Shown here: positions 24,248 to 35,194 of the stretch, piece by piece
How positions within the stretch are numbered: the first letter of the stretch is position 1
Layout: each line of letters begins with the position of its first letter
NCBI GenBank assembly: GCA_963675135.1
Contig: OY776122.1
Coordinates: 85,880,472 to 85,944,471, forward strand
DNA from: Galeopsis tetrahit
Taxonomy: Eukaryota > Streptophyta > Magnoliopsida > Lamiales > Lamiaceae
Length of the DNA: 64,000 nucleotides
Reading direction: 5' to 3'
Program-made: the position numbers and the translations under genes
The notes under the pieces: generated by a model
What the model was told of the DNA's origin: nothing
The model's database searches: none
Seen by the model: only the letters and a program-made list of their open reading frames with translations

Positions 24248-26297
24248 TGTTGGGTTTTAGCCCAAGTGTGGTTTTGGCCATTGGGCCTACACACAAGGGC
24301 CCAACTTATTGGTGCCCTAGTTCTTGGCAGCCTTCCTATATATTGGGTCACCCTCTCCATTAACGATGAGATGACAATGTGAGATTGGAGAGTGGAGAAC
24401 AAGGGTGAAGTGCTACCCATCTTAGTGTTAGGTTATCTCCACTACATCCCGATACAATCCCACACGAGTCTGAGCCCGTTCGTATAACCCGCGAGTACGT
24501 GTGGCGGCCGGCGGCACCGAAACCCAACAGTGGTATCAGAGCCTGGTTTCGCCGTCGGCCGCCCTGCCACCGTTTATCTCGCCGGATTTGTTCACCGGGT
24601 CGTCTGCCACCGTCTCTGTGACGCCGCCTCCTCTGTGGCGGAAACCTAGCCGCCGCCGCCCATCCCCGCCGTAGCGCCGCCGCCGCCTCCGTGGCGGAAC
24701 CCTAGCGGCTGCCACCGCCTGGACTCGCGTCGCCCTTGCTCGCTTCGACATCCGCCGTCGCTATCGCCGATCGCCCCGCAGAAGCGCAGCCGCCGCTGTC
24801 GCCGATCGCTCCAGCAGAAGTGCCGCCGCCGCCTGTCGCCTGAAGCCGCCGTCGCCGCCGCTCCACTGCTGGAAAGGTAAATTTTTTGGGGTAAGTTTTG
24901 GAGAGTGTTTTAATTTCATTTTCTCTCCTGTATGCTCCCGTTGCAGCTTTTCTTTTGCAGAGAAGAAAGTTAATTCATTTTCTTATTTCTGCTGTTTACT
25001 GTTAAGTTATTATCTGTTTATTAATTTATATTAATCTGCCTTAGTTATTGATTTCAAACTAAGTAAATTAATATATTAGTATTCTGATATTTGATATTCA
25101 GTAGATTGGTTTAAATATTTTAAATGAATTGTTTTACCTATTTCTGATGATTATGCAGTGAATTAGTTTATTTTTTGGCTGGATCATGTGATTGGAATTT
25201 GTGTGCTGTAGATTTTAGGATATCTTTGTGAGTCTTGTCTCTTTGTGATTTTATTTACGTTTGTGTGCATCGTAAATGTTATTGCTTCCGCTTGTTCTTT
25301 GTGATATTTTTTCTTAGTGGTTATGTCCCTTTGTGCTATTTGTTCTTTGTGCTTTGTGTCTTTGTGTTGCTCTGTGATTTCTTTGTGATGCATGAGTAGA
25401 TGATGGGCCAGTGGGAAGGTGGGGGAATTGTTGCATGATTATACTTGTGGGTTCCGTGGGAATTATGAGTATGTGTTTATATGTATGTGTGTTATGCATG
25501 ATTTCATACAATTTGGTTTCAGGTTTTCCCCCTACCCCATATTCATCTAGTTGCATATTAATATCTTGAGCATGTTTATTGAGCTTTGTGTCTTGATCTT
25601 TGTGTGCTTCGTCAATGCATTCTTCTCTTTGTGTGATTATGAATGATTGATTGTTTCTTTGTGGTTAGAGATTATTCCTAGTAAGGTGGAGTGATTTCGT
25701 CTTTGTGAGTTATGTATACGTTATGATATCATGTCTTTGTGCCTTTGTGTTTCCCTTTGTGAATGCTCCGAGTGAGGTGGAGCTTGTCTTTGTGTGCCTT
25801 TGTGTCTTTGTGCGAGTCTTTGTGAATGCTCCAAGTGAGGTGGAGCATTGTCTTTGTGTGTTTTCTTTGTGGACTAACTTCTACGTACGTAGACAATTTT
25901 TGTGTTTTCTTTGTGTGTTGTCTTTTGCAGGTACATGGAAGTGGGTTGGGCGATGATGACAAAATTATTTGTGGATTGTGGATTGTAGTCGGGGATGGCC
26001 AAAAAGGTGGAGAATTGTTGGGTTTTAGCCCAAGTGTGGTTTTGGCCATTGGGCCTACACACAAGGGCCCAACTTATTGGTGCCCTAGTTCTTGGCAGCC
26101 TTCCTATATATTGGGTCACCCTCTCCATTAACGACGAGATGACAATGTGAGATTGGAGAGTGGAGAACAAGGGTGAAGTGCTACCCATCTTAGTGTTAGG
26201 TTATCTCCACTACATCCCGATACAATCCCACACGAGTCTGAGCCCGTTCGTATAACCCGCGAGTACGTGTGGCGGCCGGCGGCACCGAAACCCAACA
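24248..26297 (+). mobile_element. Non-autonomous TRIM/SMART-like LTR retrotransposon
   Basis: Two 282-bp LTRs (24248-24529, 26016-26297), starting TGTTGGG and ending CCCAACA, differ at only one position that I can see (24366 region: GATGAG against GACGAG). The 5-bp target duplication is TTTTC (24243-24247, 26298-26302). Directly after the 5' LTR, TGGTATCAGAGC (24531-24542) is the initiator-Met-tRNA primer-binding site, and a purine-rich tract (26000-26015) precedes the 3' LTR. The 1.49-kb interior has no gag or pol. It starts with a CGCCGCC-rich leader (24540-24880) and ends in a CTTTGTG-rich tract. Mobilisation must depend on an autonomous partner. Confidence 0.95.
25220..25930 (+). repeat. 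CTTTGTG-rich tract in the TRIM-like element
   Basis: Dozens of (T)CTTTGTG(T) motifs occur at irregular spacing, including a near duplication around GTGAATGCTCCGAGTGAGG (25761) and GTGAATGCTCCAAGTGAGG (25821). The frames through it are repeat artefacts. Confidence 0.7.
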
Positions 26298-26480
26298 TTT
26301 TCGACTAACCAGTGTCGACTACATACACTCCCGTCGACAACTCGGGAGTGTATGTAGTCGACACGGTTTCGTCGAAAAAAAAAATTCCATTTTCGACTAT
26401 GTAATGTCGATCAAATACACCCTCGTCGACAACAATTTGCCGACGAGAGTGTATTTAATCGACATTACATAGTCAAAAAT
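26298..26480. repeat. Tandem hairpins with GTCGAC palindromes (MULE B)
   Basis: GTCGACTACATACACTCCCG...GTGTATGTAGTCGAC, then CGACTATGTAATGTCGATCA with its complement, each around a short GTCGACAA loop. Homologous to 21295-21470. Confidence 0.85.
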
Positions 26481-27051
26481 GGAAAAAAAAAATTAAAAAA
26501 ATTAGGGTTTTCTGCAGAAAACCCTTGGGAGGAGGGCAAATATGGGTTGTGCTGGGGGTGGATCGGCGTCGGAGAGGAGGTGGGGAGGGAGCGGCTGATG
26601 GAAGGGGGCGGCCGCGCGGCCGCAAATCTTCTGTTTTTTTTTTCAGATGGGAGGAGGAGGGGGGCAAACCTGGGGGTCGGCGTCGGACGGGAGGGGGATG
26701 GGGCGGCCGCGGCGGCTGCAAAGCTTCAATTTTTTTTTTTAAACAGAGGGGAGGGGGCGGCCGGCGGCCGCGGCGAGGGTGGGTGGGGTGGGCGTCGCCG
26801 GCGACGAGGGGTGGGGTGGGGTGGGCGTCGCCGGCGACGAGGGGTGGTGGTGAGGAGGGCTGGGTTGGGAGAAATGGGGAGGAAGAAGATGAAGGGTTGG
26901 GGTGTGTGTAGTAATAGGGTTTTTATGAAGGGAGAGTATTTATGACAATTTAGGGGGGTGTGTGCCAATTTGATGAGAGTGTATAAATCGAGGTAGTGCA
27001 TCTCTCCGAAATGGAGGTGCATATAGTCAGATCCATTGACCCTAAATATTA

Positions 27052-28828
27052 ATCTAGTTTATTTGGGTCAGCTAACATTAAATATTTCCAAATGGAATTA
27101 CATAAGGTCAAATTCACAAATTTCAACACATAAATCGAATTCCTTCTTATGCAGGGGGAGAACTATTGAATGATCTTTCTTTTACACAGAATTCTCCTAT
27201 ACATAAAGAAATTCTCAACATAAATTGAATAAACAATTACATATTCATCATAAAAAAAGTCAGCTAGAACGATAAACTCTGCTACTTCTTCGTATCCACT
27301 TTAATTTGACAAGGTACGCGTTATAGATTAATGTTTGACCAAAAACATGTTTATATACCAAGACTTATGAAGACCAAGTACGTCAAAACAAGCCTGCAAT
27401 TTGTTGACCTACTCTATGTCATTGTCCCCACCATTACTTGACTTTCATTTCTCTAATAATTCCTCAATTACTCTAGATTTACATGATTAAAATTAAAACG
27501 TAGAATGCTACCCCCTCGTTTTTTACTAGTTCGAGATTTTAAATTTATCATTTAATTATATTAACTTTTAAAAATATTTATAAATTTTATTTTTACATAA
27601 TTTATTCTTACACAATCTATTAATCAGAATTTAATTTTTCATCCACATATTCACCATATATCATACATAATCAAAAAAACAAACATGGGTGAAAAATAAA
27701 TCTTATCTAATAAACGATGGGAATATGATTTCAATATACACCAAAACTTATAATATTTCATACATGGATAGCTAATTAAATAAATTGGAGCAAAAAATTA
27801 CGGGTCAAAACGAGTCAAATATAATTGAACAAATGTTTTTTACACTCAAATATTGTCTTACAAGCAAAAAATAAGCTACGGAGTACTATATAAAGTCAAA
27901 ATATACTATAACAAAAACTTAAATTTTGGTTGATTCGTGGGCAAAAGTCTTACTATAGTACACATTGTCCTTATAATAATATATGTTTGGTGTTGTAGTA
28001 GCTTATTTTTTTTGTACTAACTTATTTTAGTCTTGTATTAATACATCTATTTGTGATCCATAAATTTTTTGAAGACCTGAATCTAAAAATTTTAATTGGT
28101 AAATGTACGGAGTATAAAATATTTTATACAAATGTTGCTCTTATAACTATGTCTAGACAAGTTTGTGAACACTTATTAATTGAGTGTTTCTAAATATTTT
28201 ACATAAATATTGTTCATCAAATTTACTTTATACCTCACCAATCACCTAAAATATATACCCCTCATTTATTGTACATTTACAATCACTAAATTCTCTTATT
28301 TTAAAAAGTGTGGCGATTAAATTGTGCAAATCATACCAAAACGGAATAAGTATCTTCTTAAAACTTTATAAATAAACGGACGGCTATCGAGTGCATGTAC
28401 ATACACTTAAATGCATAGTATTGTCCAACTCCAACATATGAATAAGTGACATTCATATTATATTGTAAAACGAGGGTTTTGAGAACCAATCCATGCACAT
28501 CATAAATTCATAAAATCTAATTTAATTACTACACTTGGATAGATTCTATAATTTGTTTAAGTTGCCGAACTATAAACCAATCGAATTGAGATTTGAAATT
28601 ATGGAATTTCCTCTTATTTAAAATGCTATGTGACTACAAACCACAAGTTTCAAAAAAAAAAATGTATGTGGCTTGTAAGCACACCAAAAGGCAGTTACAT
28701 AATCATTCCACTAATATTAATTATTGGTAAAATACATGTACCAAGATAAGGATGCACCAAAACAAGGCACATCAACAAGTTTCTAGCTACCTCCAGAAAA
28801 CATTATTGCTAATTCCACACTTTCCTAA
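27052..28828. other. Intergenic AT-rich DNA
   Basis: Contains isolated ACGGAGTA/CTCCGTA motifs (27880, 28110), which may be relics of MITE ends. No gene is visible. Confidence 0.5.
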
Positions 28829-29227
28829 GGGCATCGCAGTGCGGGTTAGAATTTTTTAATTTTAAGTTTAACACATATGTACTACCTCAAAAGTTTCTTT
28901 CTTCTATCTCAAAAAACTTCTACCTTCACAATGCATTCTACCAAAAAAAAAAAAAAAAATGCAAATAAAAAAGTGTTGGGACCACATTAAAGCCCACTCT
29001 CGCAAGTGAGTTACACTCTTCAACTTGTTCTCCTATTTTTCTCATTTATTGTTCACTCTCTCTCTCTCTATCCCACTCTTTTTTTTTTCTAATTTTACTT
29101 CTACTTGGATAGAAGTTCTCCTACCCAATTCCTCCTCTCTCCTCCACATCATCTTCTCCCCAACCCCTTCTACCCTTGATTAGGAGTAGAAATTCACATA
29201 GGACTTCTACCCCCATTGAAGATGCAT
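28829..29227. mobile_element. Possible Tourist-like MITE
   Basis: Ends GGGCATCGCAGTGCGG and (complement) ATGCATCTTCAATGGGG resemble each other and are flanked by TAA (28826-28828, 29228-29230), the PIF/Harbinger target. The interior has CT-rich tracts and no ORF. The inverted ends are imperfect. Confidence 0.5.
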
Positions 29228-29230
29228 TAA

Positions 29231-30359
29231 CCAATGACACTTGTCAATCCTCTAAATAAAAAGGATTAAAGGAAGTAAATTAATTCTAATGCGTTAGTCT
29301 AATAATGATGTAGGTTTGAAATTTAAAAGTGTGCTTCTCTCTAGGTTACATGTTCAAAATCTCTAAGATGCAAACAGTCCAGCCCATACCTGTAAATAAA
29401 TGGTAGAACTGATCCTTCAAATTAGTCGTTATTGAATCGAATATTGAAACATAAAAAAAAAAAGGAATTAAATAATAATTACTCATAATTTTGAGAATTA
29501 AAAGTAGAGTGTTTTAAAAAAAAATTAAGTTAGATGATTACTGTTTTTTTAATTAAGTTAGATGATTACTAAAATAAAGATACTGATCAAAATACGAAAA
29601 ATAGACAATCTAATTAGAAACAAAGAAAGTACAACCTATCAAAAAGAAAAGTTCCTCTGTGAATTTGGATTCAAAACAATTTCGAGTATTTTTAATGTAC
29701 ATATGAAAATTCTAGTACTAATTTTTTTTTTTTAATATAAATAAATATTCACAAAAGTTGATGTAAGAGAAGAATTCATACACAATATTGCACATAAAAT
29801 ATCATTCTATTTAAAAAAGAAACTAAAAAAAACTTTCGATTGAAACTAGGTCAAAATTTAATTAAATGTATCACCTTTTAAAGATTCCTGCAAAGGTAAA
29901 CATAAAACTCGCTTCCAATTTTGTGTTACTGTAATAACAAAATTCTAATTTAACACACTTTCGATCAAATTAGGTTTATTTTTCTTATTCATTAAAAGAA
30001 TGCATTATTCGCTCACGAAGACAATTACTTCATTTTTACTTTTACTTTTACTTTATCTATTTTTTTTAAAACATGTTTCAAAACAATAATAGCATAATAT
30101 TGGGCAGTAGCATAATTTTTCAATTCAATCCAAAAAAGGTCGGTGACTAGTGGAGCATAATTTATTTTTTATCACAAATTCAATGTTCTTGATAAAAATC
30201 CAATTTCCACACTTATTCCCATAATAAAACGATATTAAAAAAGGAAAATATTCTTTTTCAATTCAATACGTAGAAACTTCTTTCCTTGTTCAGTTTCAAC
30301 TTGCCTATTCCAGACCTTTCCTTTCAAATTCCCCCCCTCTCCCACACGTTTCCCCCCTG
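29231..30359. other. Intergenic AT-rich DNA
   Basis: No supported feature. The last ~60 bases are CT-rich and belong to the promoter of the next gene. Confidence 0.5.
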
Positions 30360-30367
30360 TATAAATA
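30360..30367 (+). promoter_or_regulatory. TATA box of the 30494 gene
   Basis: TATAAATA, followed by an ACCCCTCTCTCC pyrimidine-rich initiator region, 127 bp upstream of the ATG. The same TATAAATAACCC context precedes the decayed paralog at 33738. Confidence 0.65.
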
Positions 30368-30493
30368 ACCCCTCTCTCCTCAACAAAAATTACCAATTAA
30401 TTCCTCCAATTTCCCCTGAATTCTCACATTCAATCCGATAATTTCTTCCCGTTTTCTAATTCTCTCAAATTCGAAATCAACCGGAAAGAAATC

Positions 30494-30742
30494 ATGTTTA
30501 TGTCGATTTTTAGCTCGTTCGACGCCGTCTGCGCCGAATCTGTCGGCCTGAAAGTCGCTCCGGCGCTGTCAACTACTAGTATTAAGCAGGACGCGGCGGC
30601 GGCGAAAGTTGGGGATCTGAAGAAGGGCAAAGAAGTAAATTCGACTTCGCCGGCGACGAAGGTTTCCGGTAGGATGAAGACGCCGAGGTTTGCTCTGGAG
30701 CTTGATGGACTTCACTGTTTCGAGACGATTCTTCCTTATTGA
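30494..30742 (+). CDS. Small plant protein with PRFALELDGLHCFETI C-terminus
   Basis: A single exon of 82 codons from the first ATG downstream of a TATA box. The N-terminal part (MFMSIFSSFDAVCAESVG) is mildly hydrophobic, the middle is Ala/Lys/Ser-rich, and the C-terminus TPRFALELDGLHCFETILPY looks like a conserved motif. I have an uncertain memory of similar tails in small uncharacterised plant proteins and assign no function. GC content is clearly higher than the flanks. A diverged tandem copy with broken C-terminus lies at 33798. It is probably a soluble small protein; there is no clear signal peptide. Confidence 0.7.
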   Translation: MFMSIFSSFDAVCAESVGLKVAPALSTTSIKQDAAAAKVGDLKKGKEVNSTSPATKVSGRMKTPRFALELDGLHCFETILPY

Positions 30743-31850
30743 TTCATCAAAACGTTTTTTTCTACTAATATTTTCCCTTTTTCTTTTTGTTGATTAACTT
30801 TACTGTGGAGGAGAAAGTGAAATTCAATTTTGTAGATACATTCCTTGGTTTCTTTTCAGTCAATTTGTTGAATTTTCTTTTGATTAATTCTCTCTTTTGA
30901 TATTTCTTGAGTAGTTCTTCGAAAAGGCCTAATTGCAGAAAATTATTCTTAGAAAATATGACTATATTACTTGAGTAAGAATATATACAACGGTCAAATC
31001 ACAATTTTGTAAAACTCATTTGTGGAATCAACCACATTTTCAAATTCTAGATTTTCTTCACGAAAATCAACGGACAATGATCGATGTTCAATTCAATATC
31101 AAAGTACATATATTTCCATGGTCAGATTGAAATCGAGTGTATTTGATTAGACATTCATGTTTAGTCTCATAACTCATCTATTGGATACTCTATCCTATCA
31201 AACTGGACCTTAGAAAATTATTGATAATCATATCTAAAGAAATTCAAAATTTGTAGTTGCACTAAGGATTTCCCCCTTTTAATTTACCTAACTACTCCTA
31301 AGCTCACCCTATTCGAAGAGAGGTCCAAAATTGAAATGTAGATAAAAATTTAAAAATAAATTACTCCCCTTGTCCAATTTCATTATTTCCACTTTTCTTT
31401 TTTGTTGTCCAATCATACTACTTTATCTCCATCCTCGTATTATAAATGGACCCCACAACATTTCATAATACCCCCAATTTATCTATTTTAAAATGATAAA
31501 AATGATAAAATGGATCATCAAGTATGAAACGGAGGTTTATTAGTATTATAAGAGATAAAAGTGAAAATAATAAAAAAAATATATTTTTAGTGTTAAAAGC
31601 AATCTTTTGAGTATATGAAATTAAGTAAGAAACACAAAAAATGATAAAATCAAATATGAAACGTAAACATTGCATTCACATAAGTGTGACTCTATTTATA
31701 AATATAATTTAAAATTAAAATATATTAAATATATATACAAATTAATTTTGGGCTAGTCTTATATGAAATAATGCATACATTCATTCCATCCCAATTAGGC
31801 AAGTCAAAACCCTAAGTACAATAGGCAAGTCAAAACCCTAAGTACAATAG
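30743..31850. other. 3' flank and intergenic DNA
   Basis: Includes the 3' UTR of the small gene. Between 31365 and 31535 there is a CTCCCCTTGTCCAATTT...ACGGAGG pair that may be a decayed Stowaway MITE. At 31797-31850 a GGCAAGTCAAAACCCTAAGT unit is tandemly doubled. Confidence 0.5.
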
Positions 31851-31853
31851 TCA

Positions 31854-32382
31854 AATTAAGTAAATTTTAAAAAATTCGCGGGTCATAAGTCTGGATCCGG
31901 GTTTTCGCGGGTTGCAAACAGGTGGTTTACTACATGACCAAAATATTGTTACTACAAGACCAAAATATTACCACTACAAGGCCAAAATTTTAATACTACA
32001 TGTCAAAACATTCTGACAAATTCACCAAAAAATTAAGTTTCCAGAATATTTTTGAACATGTAGTAATACACTTTTGACCTTGTAGTGATAAAATTTTGAT
32101 CTTGTAGTAACATTGTTTTAGTCATGTAGTAGCCGAATAAATCAAAATTATTTTAGTAATTTTGCCCAAAAAAAATAAGTGTCCAGAATATTTTTGGACT
32201 TGCAGTAATACACTTTTGGCCTTGTAGTGACAAAATTTAGTTCTTGTAGTAACATAGTTTTGGTCATATAGTAAAATAATATTTTAAAGTGAAAATAAAT
32301 ATTCTAATTTATAAGGTTGACCCGTTTTGATCCGTGTTGACCCGCGTTGACCAACGAATTTTAACCTAATTTACCTTAATTA
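31854..32382. mobile_element. Probable non-autonomous TIR element with multiple inverted repeats
   Basis: The left border (AATTAAGTAAATTTTAAA...CGCGGGTCA) and the complement of the right border (AATTAAGGTAAATT...CGCGGGTCA) match. Inside, ACTACA(T/A)G(A/G)CCAAAAT units at 31932-31990 are inverted relative to ATTTTG(A/G)(T/C)CTTGTAGT units at 32090-32130 and again at 32215-32270. No coding capacity, and a target duplication was not resolved. Confidence 0.5.
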
Positions 32383-33024
32383 ATCATATTTCATGTATGC
32401 AATATTGCATATAAGTTTTTGTGATTAATTTTTCAATATTATAAAATAATATTGTATTATATAATAAAAATATTAAAATAAAATATGTACAGTATAAATT
32501 AATTATACAATTAATATATAAAAGCTTTATTTTTCAAATATATTAGTTTATAAATAATTTTTATAAAAGTGATTGCTTTTTTAATTTGACTTGATATCTC
32601 TACTCATCACGAGATCCGTAATATCCGTGGTTGACGTACAATTTGAGATCAAAGTGTTCTTCATGATTTTATTGACGTTTTTTTTTTTTTTTTTCAAATT
32701 GAACTGTGTTCAATTCGAGATCAAGGTGTTAAATTCATGTCTCCGGATATTCATAAATCCAATAACATTATAAATCTTCAAATATTGCGCCCAAAAAAAG
32801 TGAAAGTAAAATTCGAAAGAGTAAAATATAAATTTTCAAATCTCAGAGATTGCGCCCAAAAACGTGAAAGTAAAATTCCAAGAGTAAAATAAGAGAAAAA
32901 AATTAGAGATTCTAAGCTTATAGGATACTCGATTTAATCTAAAAAAATTAAATTTATTTGTATTTTCATCCTTTTAAATTAAGTCCCAAAATTTATAGTT
33001 ACCTTTCAATTTACCTGTATCCTT

Positions 33025-33027
<3 letters not shown>

Positions 33028-33074
<47 letters not shown>
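33028..33074. repeat. (TA)n microsatellite
   Basis: About 23 uninterrupted AT dinucleotides. Confidence 0.97.
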
Positions 33075-33080
<6 letters not shown>

Positions 33081-33267
33081 TTTATTTATTTGTTTAAATA
33101 GGATTGTCAATATTGTTTGATCAGATATGTCTTTTATTTTTATTGATCAATTGACACTTTAAAATTTTAATTACAAAATATTTTTATTTTATTATTAAAC
33201 ATATATTTTTTTGAAGTCTCAATTTGTCAGTCACCCAATTTCACAGTCCACTTACTAATGTTTTATA

Positions 33268-33581
33268 CTCCCTCCGTCCCACTATTAATGGAACAATTAC
33301 TATTTGTACGGAGTTTAATGTAAGAATTGTTTATTAGTATTAAAGTTGATAAAATTGTTTTTTTTTATGAGGGATATAATGAGTAATTCAATTTTATTGG
33401 AGAGAGAATCTTTAGTTAGTGGATAAAAAGTAATGAGTAATGGCATGTGGTGTAAATAAGAGATGTTTGAGGGATTTTTTTTAAACGGTAGAAAGTTGTT
33501 TTGTCCAAATAAAGAAATGTTCAATTAATAATGAGACGAATGTTTTTGACAAATGTTCCATTAATAATGGGATGAAGGGAG
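33268..33581. mobile_element. Stowaway-type MITE
   Basis: Terminal inverted repeats CTCCCTCCGTCCCACTATTA / complement of TAATGGGATGAAGGGAG, with TA at 33266-33267 and 33582-33583. 314 bp, non-coding. Confidence 0.88.
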
Positions 33582-33737
33582 TATATTTTTTTAAATACTA
33601 ATAAATTAAATCTTATAAAAAAATAAATATAAAATACAATTAATCTACAATAATAATCTTCAAAATTTTGAATATAGATACGATACAATATTTTCAACAA
33701 ATCTATTTGTGAATATTTGTTGGGTCATAATCTCCAT

Positions 33738-33745
33738 TATAAATA
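33738..33745 (+). promoter_or_regulatory. TATA box of the decayed paralog
   Basis: TATAAATA followed by ACCCTCACCCCTC, matching the layout upstream of the 30494 gene. Confidence 0.55.
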
Positions 33746-33797
33746 ACCCTCACCCCTCTTCCCAACCATTACCAATACTTTTTGAAATCAATCGGAT

Positions 33798-34043
33798 ATG
33801 ACGTACGGCGCCACCCTCCACGGCGAGGTTATTAAGCATAAACTCTGTTTTACTTGGTTTACACCACCGGCCGCGCCGCCTCCGCCTAACGACAAGGACA
33901 AAGAGGTAAATTCATCTCCGCCGCCGAAGAAAGTTGGTAAATTCACAGGAAGACGAATTTGGCCCAGGAGTATGACATGGCAAGGACAAAGACGTAAATT
34001 CATCTCCGCCGCCGAAGAAAGTTCGAATTTTGCTCTGGATTAA
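33798..34043 (+). pseudogene. Decayed paralog of the 30494 small gene
   Basis: The ORF has 81 codons. The middle (KDKEVNSSPPPKKV) matches GKEVNSTSPATKV of the 30494 product. The end, NFALD then stop, aligns to RFALELD, so the conserved tail is cut by an early stop; beyond it the DNA still resembles the lost end (TGTTCGACACAATTCT). A ~40-bp segment (33895-33934) is duplicated in tandem at 33981-34020 and carries the KEVNSSPPP/RKFISAA coding in different frames. The TATA box is kept, so it may still be transcribed. Confidence 0.65.
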
Positions 34044-35194
34044 TAGTGTTCGACACAATTCTGACGAATCCATATAATTTTAATTTTTTATTTTTCGTGT
34101 TTTGCATTTATAATTATGTTACTTTCAATTCAATACCAATTGCAAAATTCTACTATTTTATTTTGCTATTTTTTGATTAATTAATTTTCTCTTTTTATGG
34201 CCAATAAAAGGGTCTTTGATTCTTTATTCTTACTAGCATCAAACGTATCGTCTCCTTTTAGATTATTTACAAAATCAAATAAATAAATCTTTGTTAAATT
34301 TTCTATTCTCACAATATGATCACTTTATTCTTAAAATTTGTGCTAGGGGTAAAAGAAAGATCGATTAGAGATTTTGAATAGAGTGAATATAGGCACTCAA
34401 TTGCATAAATCAAAATTTTAATTTAATTCTGATGTGGAATATAAAAAAATTAATATGAATAAACTAATCAATATTCATAAGATTGTTAAGGGAGATCTTG
34501 AATTTAGTGAATATAGACTAATGTATTTAATAAATCACGAAAATATTCATGAATAAGAGACATTTTAAAATAATAAAATTCAATAATTCGATTCTTGTTA
34601 AGACATAATTTTTCCTATTTGTGGTGTATTAATTTAAGGGATTAAAGTTATGAGTCCTTTATAAGTAAGGGGCAGATGAAGTATACCTTTCAATGACTTG
34701 GTATTAGAGATTAGGAATTTATTTCAGTTCATTCAATTTGGTATGTCTAAAACACGCAAATATATCTCTAATTTATTAGACTAACTAATTAAAAACATCT
34801 AAAGAAGTTAAAAACATCTAAAGAAGTTAAAAACATCTAAACAAGTAGAGCTTCATTCATAGTTCATCCTTTACTTGCATCAAATATAGAAGATTAGCTC
34901 GTTTGCATTATTTTCAGTCCCATATATCTCCATCACAAGAAAGATGTATTGATAATTAAAAAGCTAACTAAATATTGATTTTCCCAGTTAATTTTATATA
35001 ATCAATGCTATATAAAATTAAAATATTTATCGCAAACATGTGAATAACAACAAATTCCCCAATGAAATTATTTCATTGCTAATTCATTTTAGCAACTAAA
35101 ATATTAAAATTAGCGACACATTTTTTTCACGACTAAATTGTTGTTTTCTTGTAGTGAATATAAATATACATAGACTATTAATGTTATCATGTAC
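34044..35194. other. Intergenic; 3' flank shared by the GMC copies
   Basis: 34735-35000 (TCTAAAACACGC...AGAGCTTCATTCATAGTTCATCC...TTTTCTGTCCCATATATCTC-like) recurs at 39275-39485 and 51625-51850, marking the GMC tandem duplication unit. A GAAGTTAAAAACATCTAAA triplet repeat occurs at 34790-34840. No gene. Confidence 0.65.

Larger units (their letters stand above)
24042..27042. mobile_element. MULE family 2, copy B (carrying a TRIM-like element)
   Basis: Starts GGGTTTGACTATATGCACCT. The right end is its complement with a 9-bp insertion near the tip. The perfect 9-bp target duplication is TAAATATTA (24033-24041 and 27043-27051). Without the nested LTR element it is about 950 bp. Its interior shares hairpins and GC-rich GGCGGCCGCGG segments with copy A, plus a directly repeated GGCGTCGCCGGCGACGAGGG (26788 and 26823). 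No transposase. Confidence 0.88.

Noticed and set aside
24536..24751. Arg-rich minus-strand ORF after the TRIM 5' LTR
   Set aside because: It is antisense to the primer-binding site and GC-rich leader; no protein signature.
26473..27022. Gly/Arg-rich ORFs in MULE B
   Set aside because: Same GC-rich MULE cargo; the repeats RRRRRPPHP arise from directly repeated GGCGTCGCCGG DNA.
31365..31535. Possible Stowaway MITE
   Set aside because: CTCCCCTTGTCC and ACGGAGG ends are too diverged and the TA target sites are uncertain, so it is mentioned only within the flank description.
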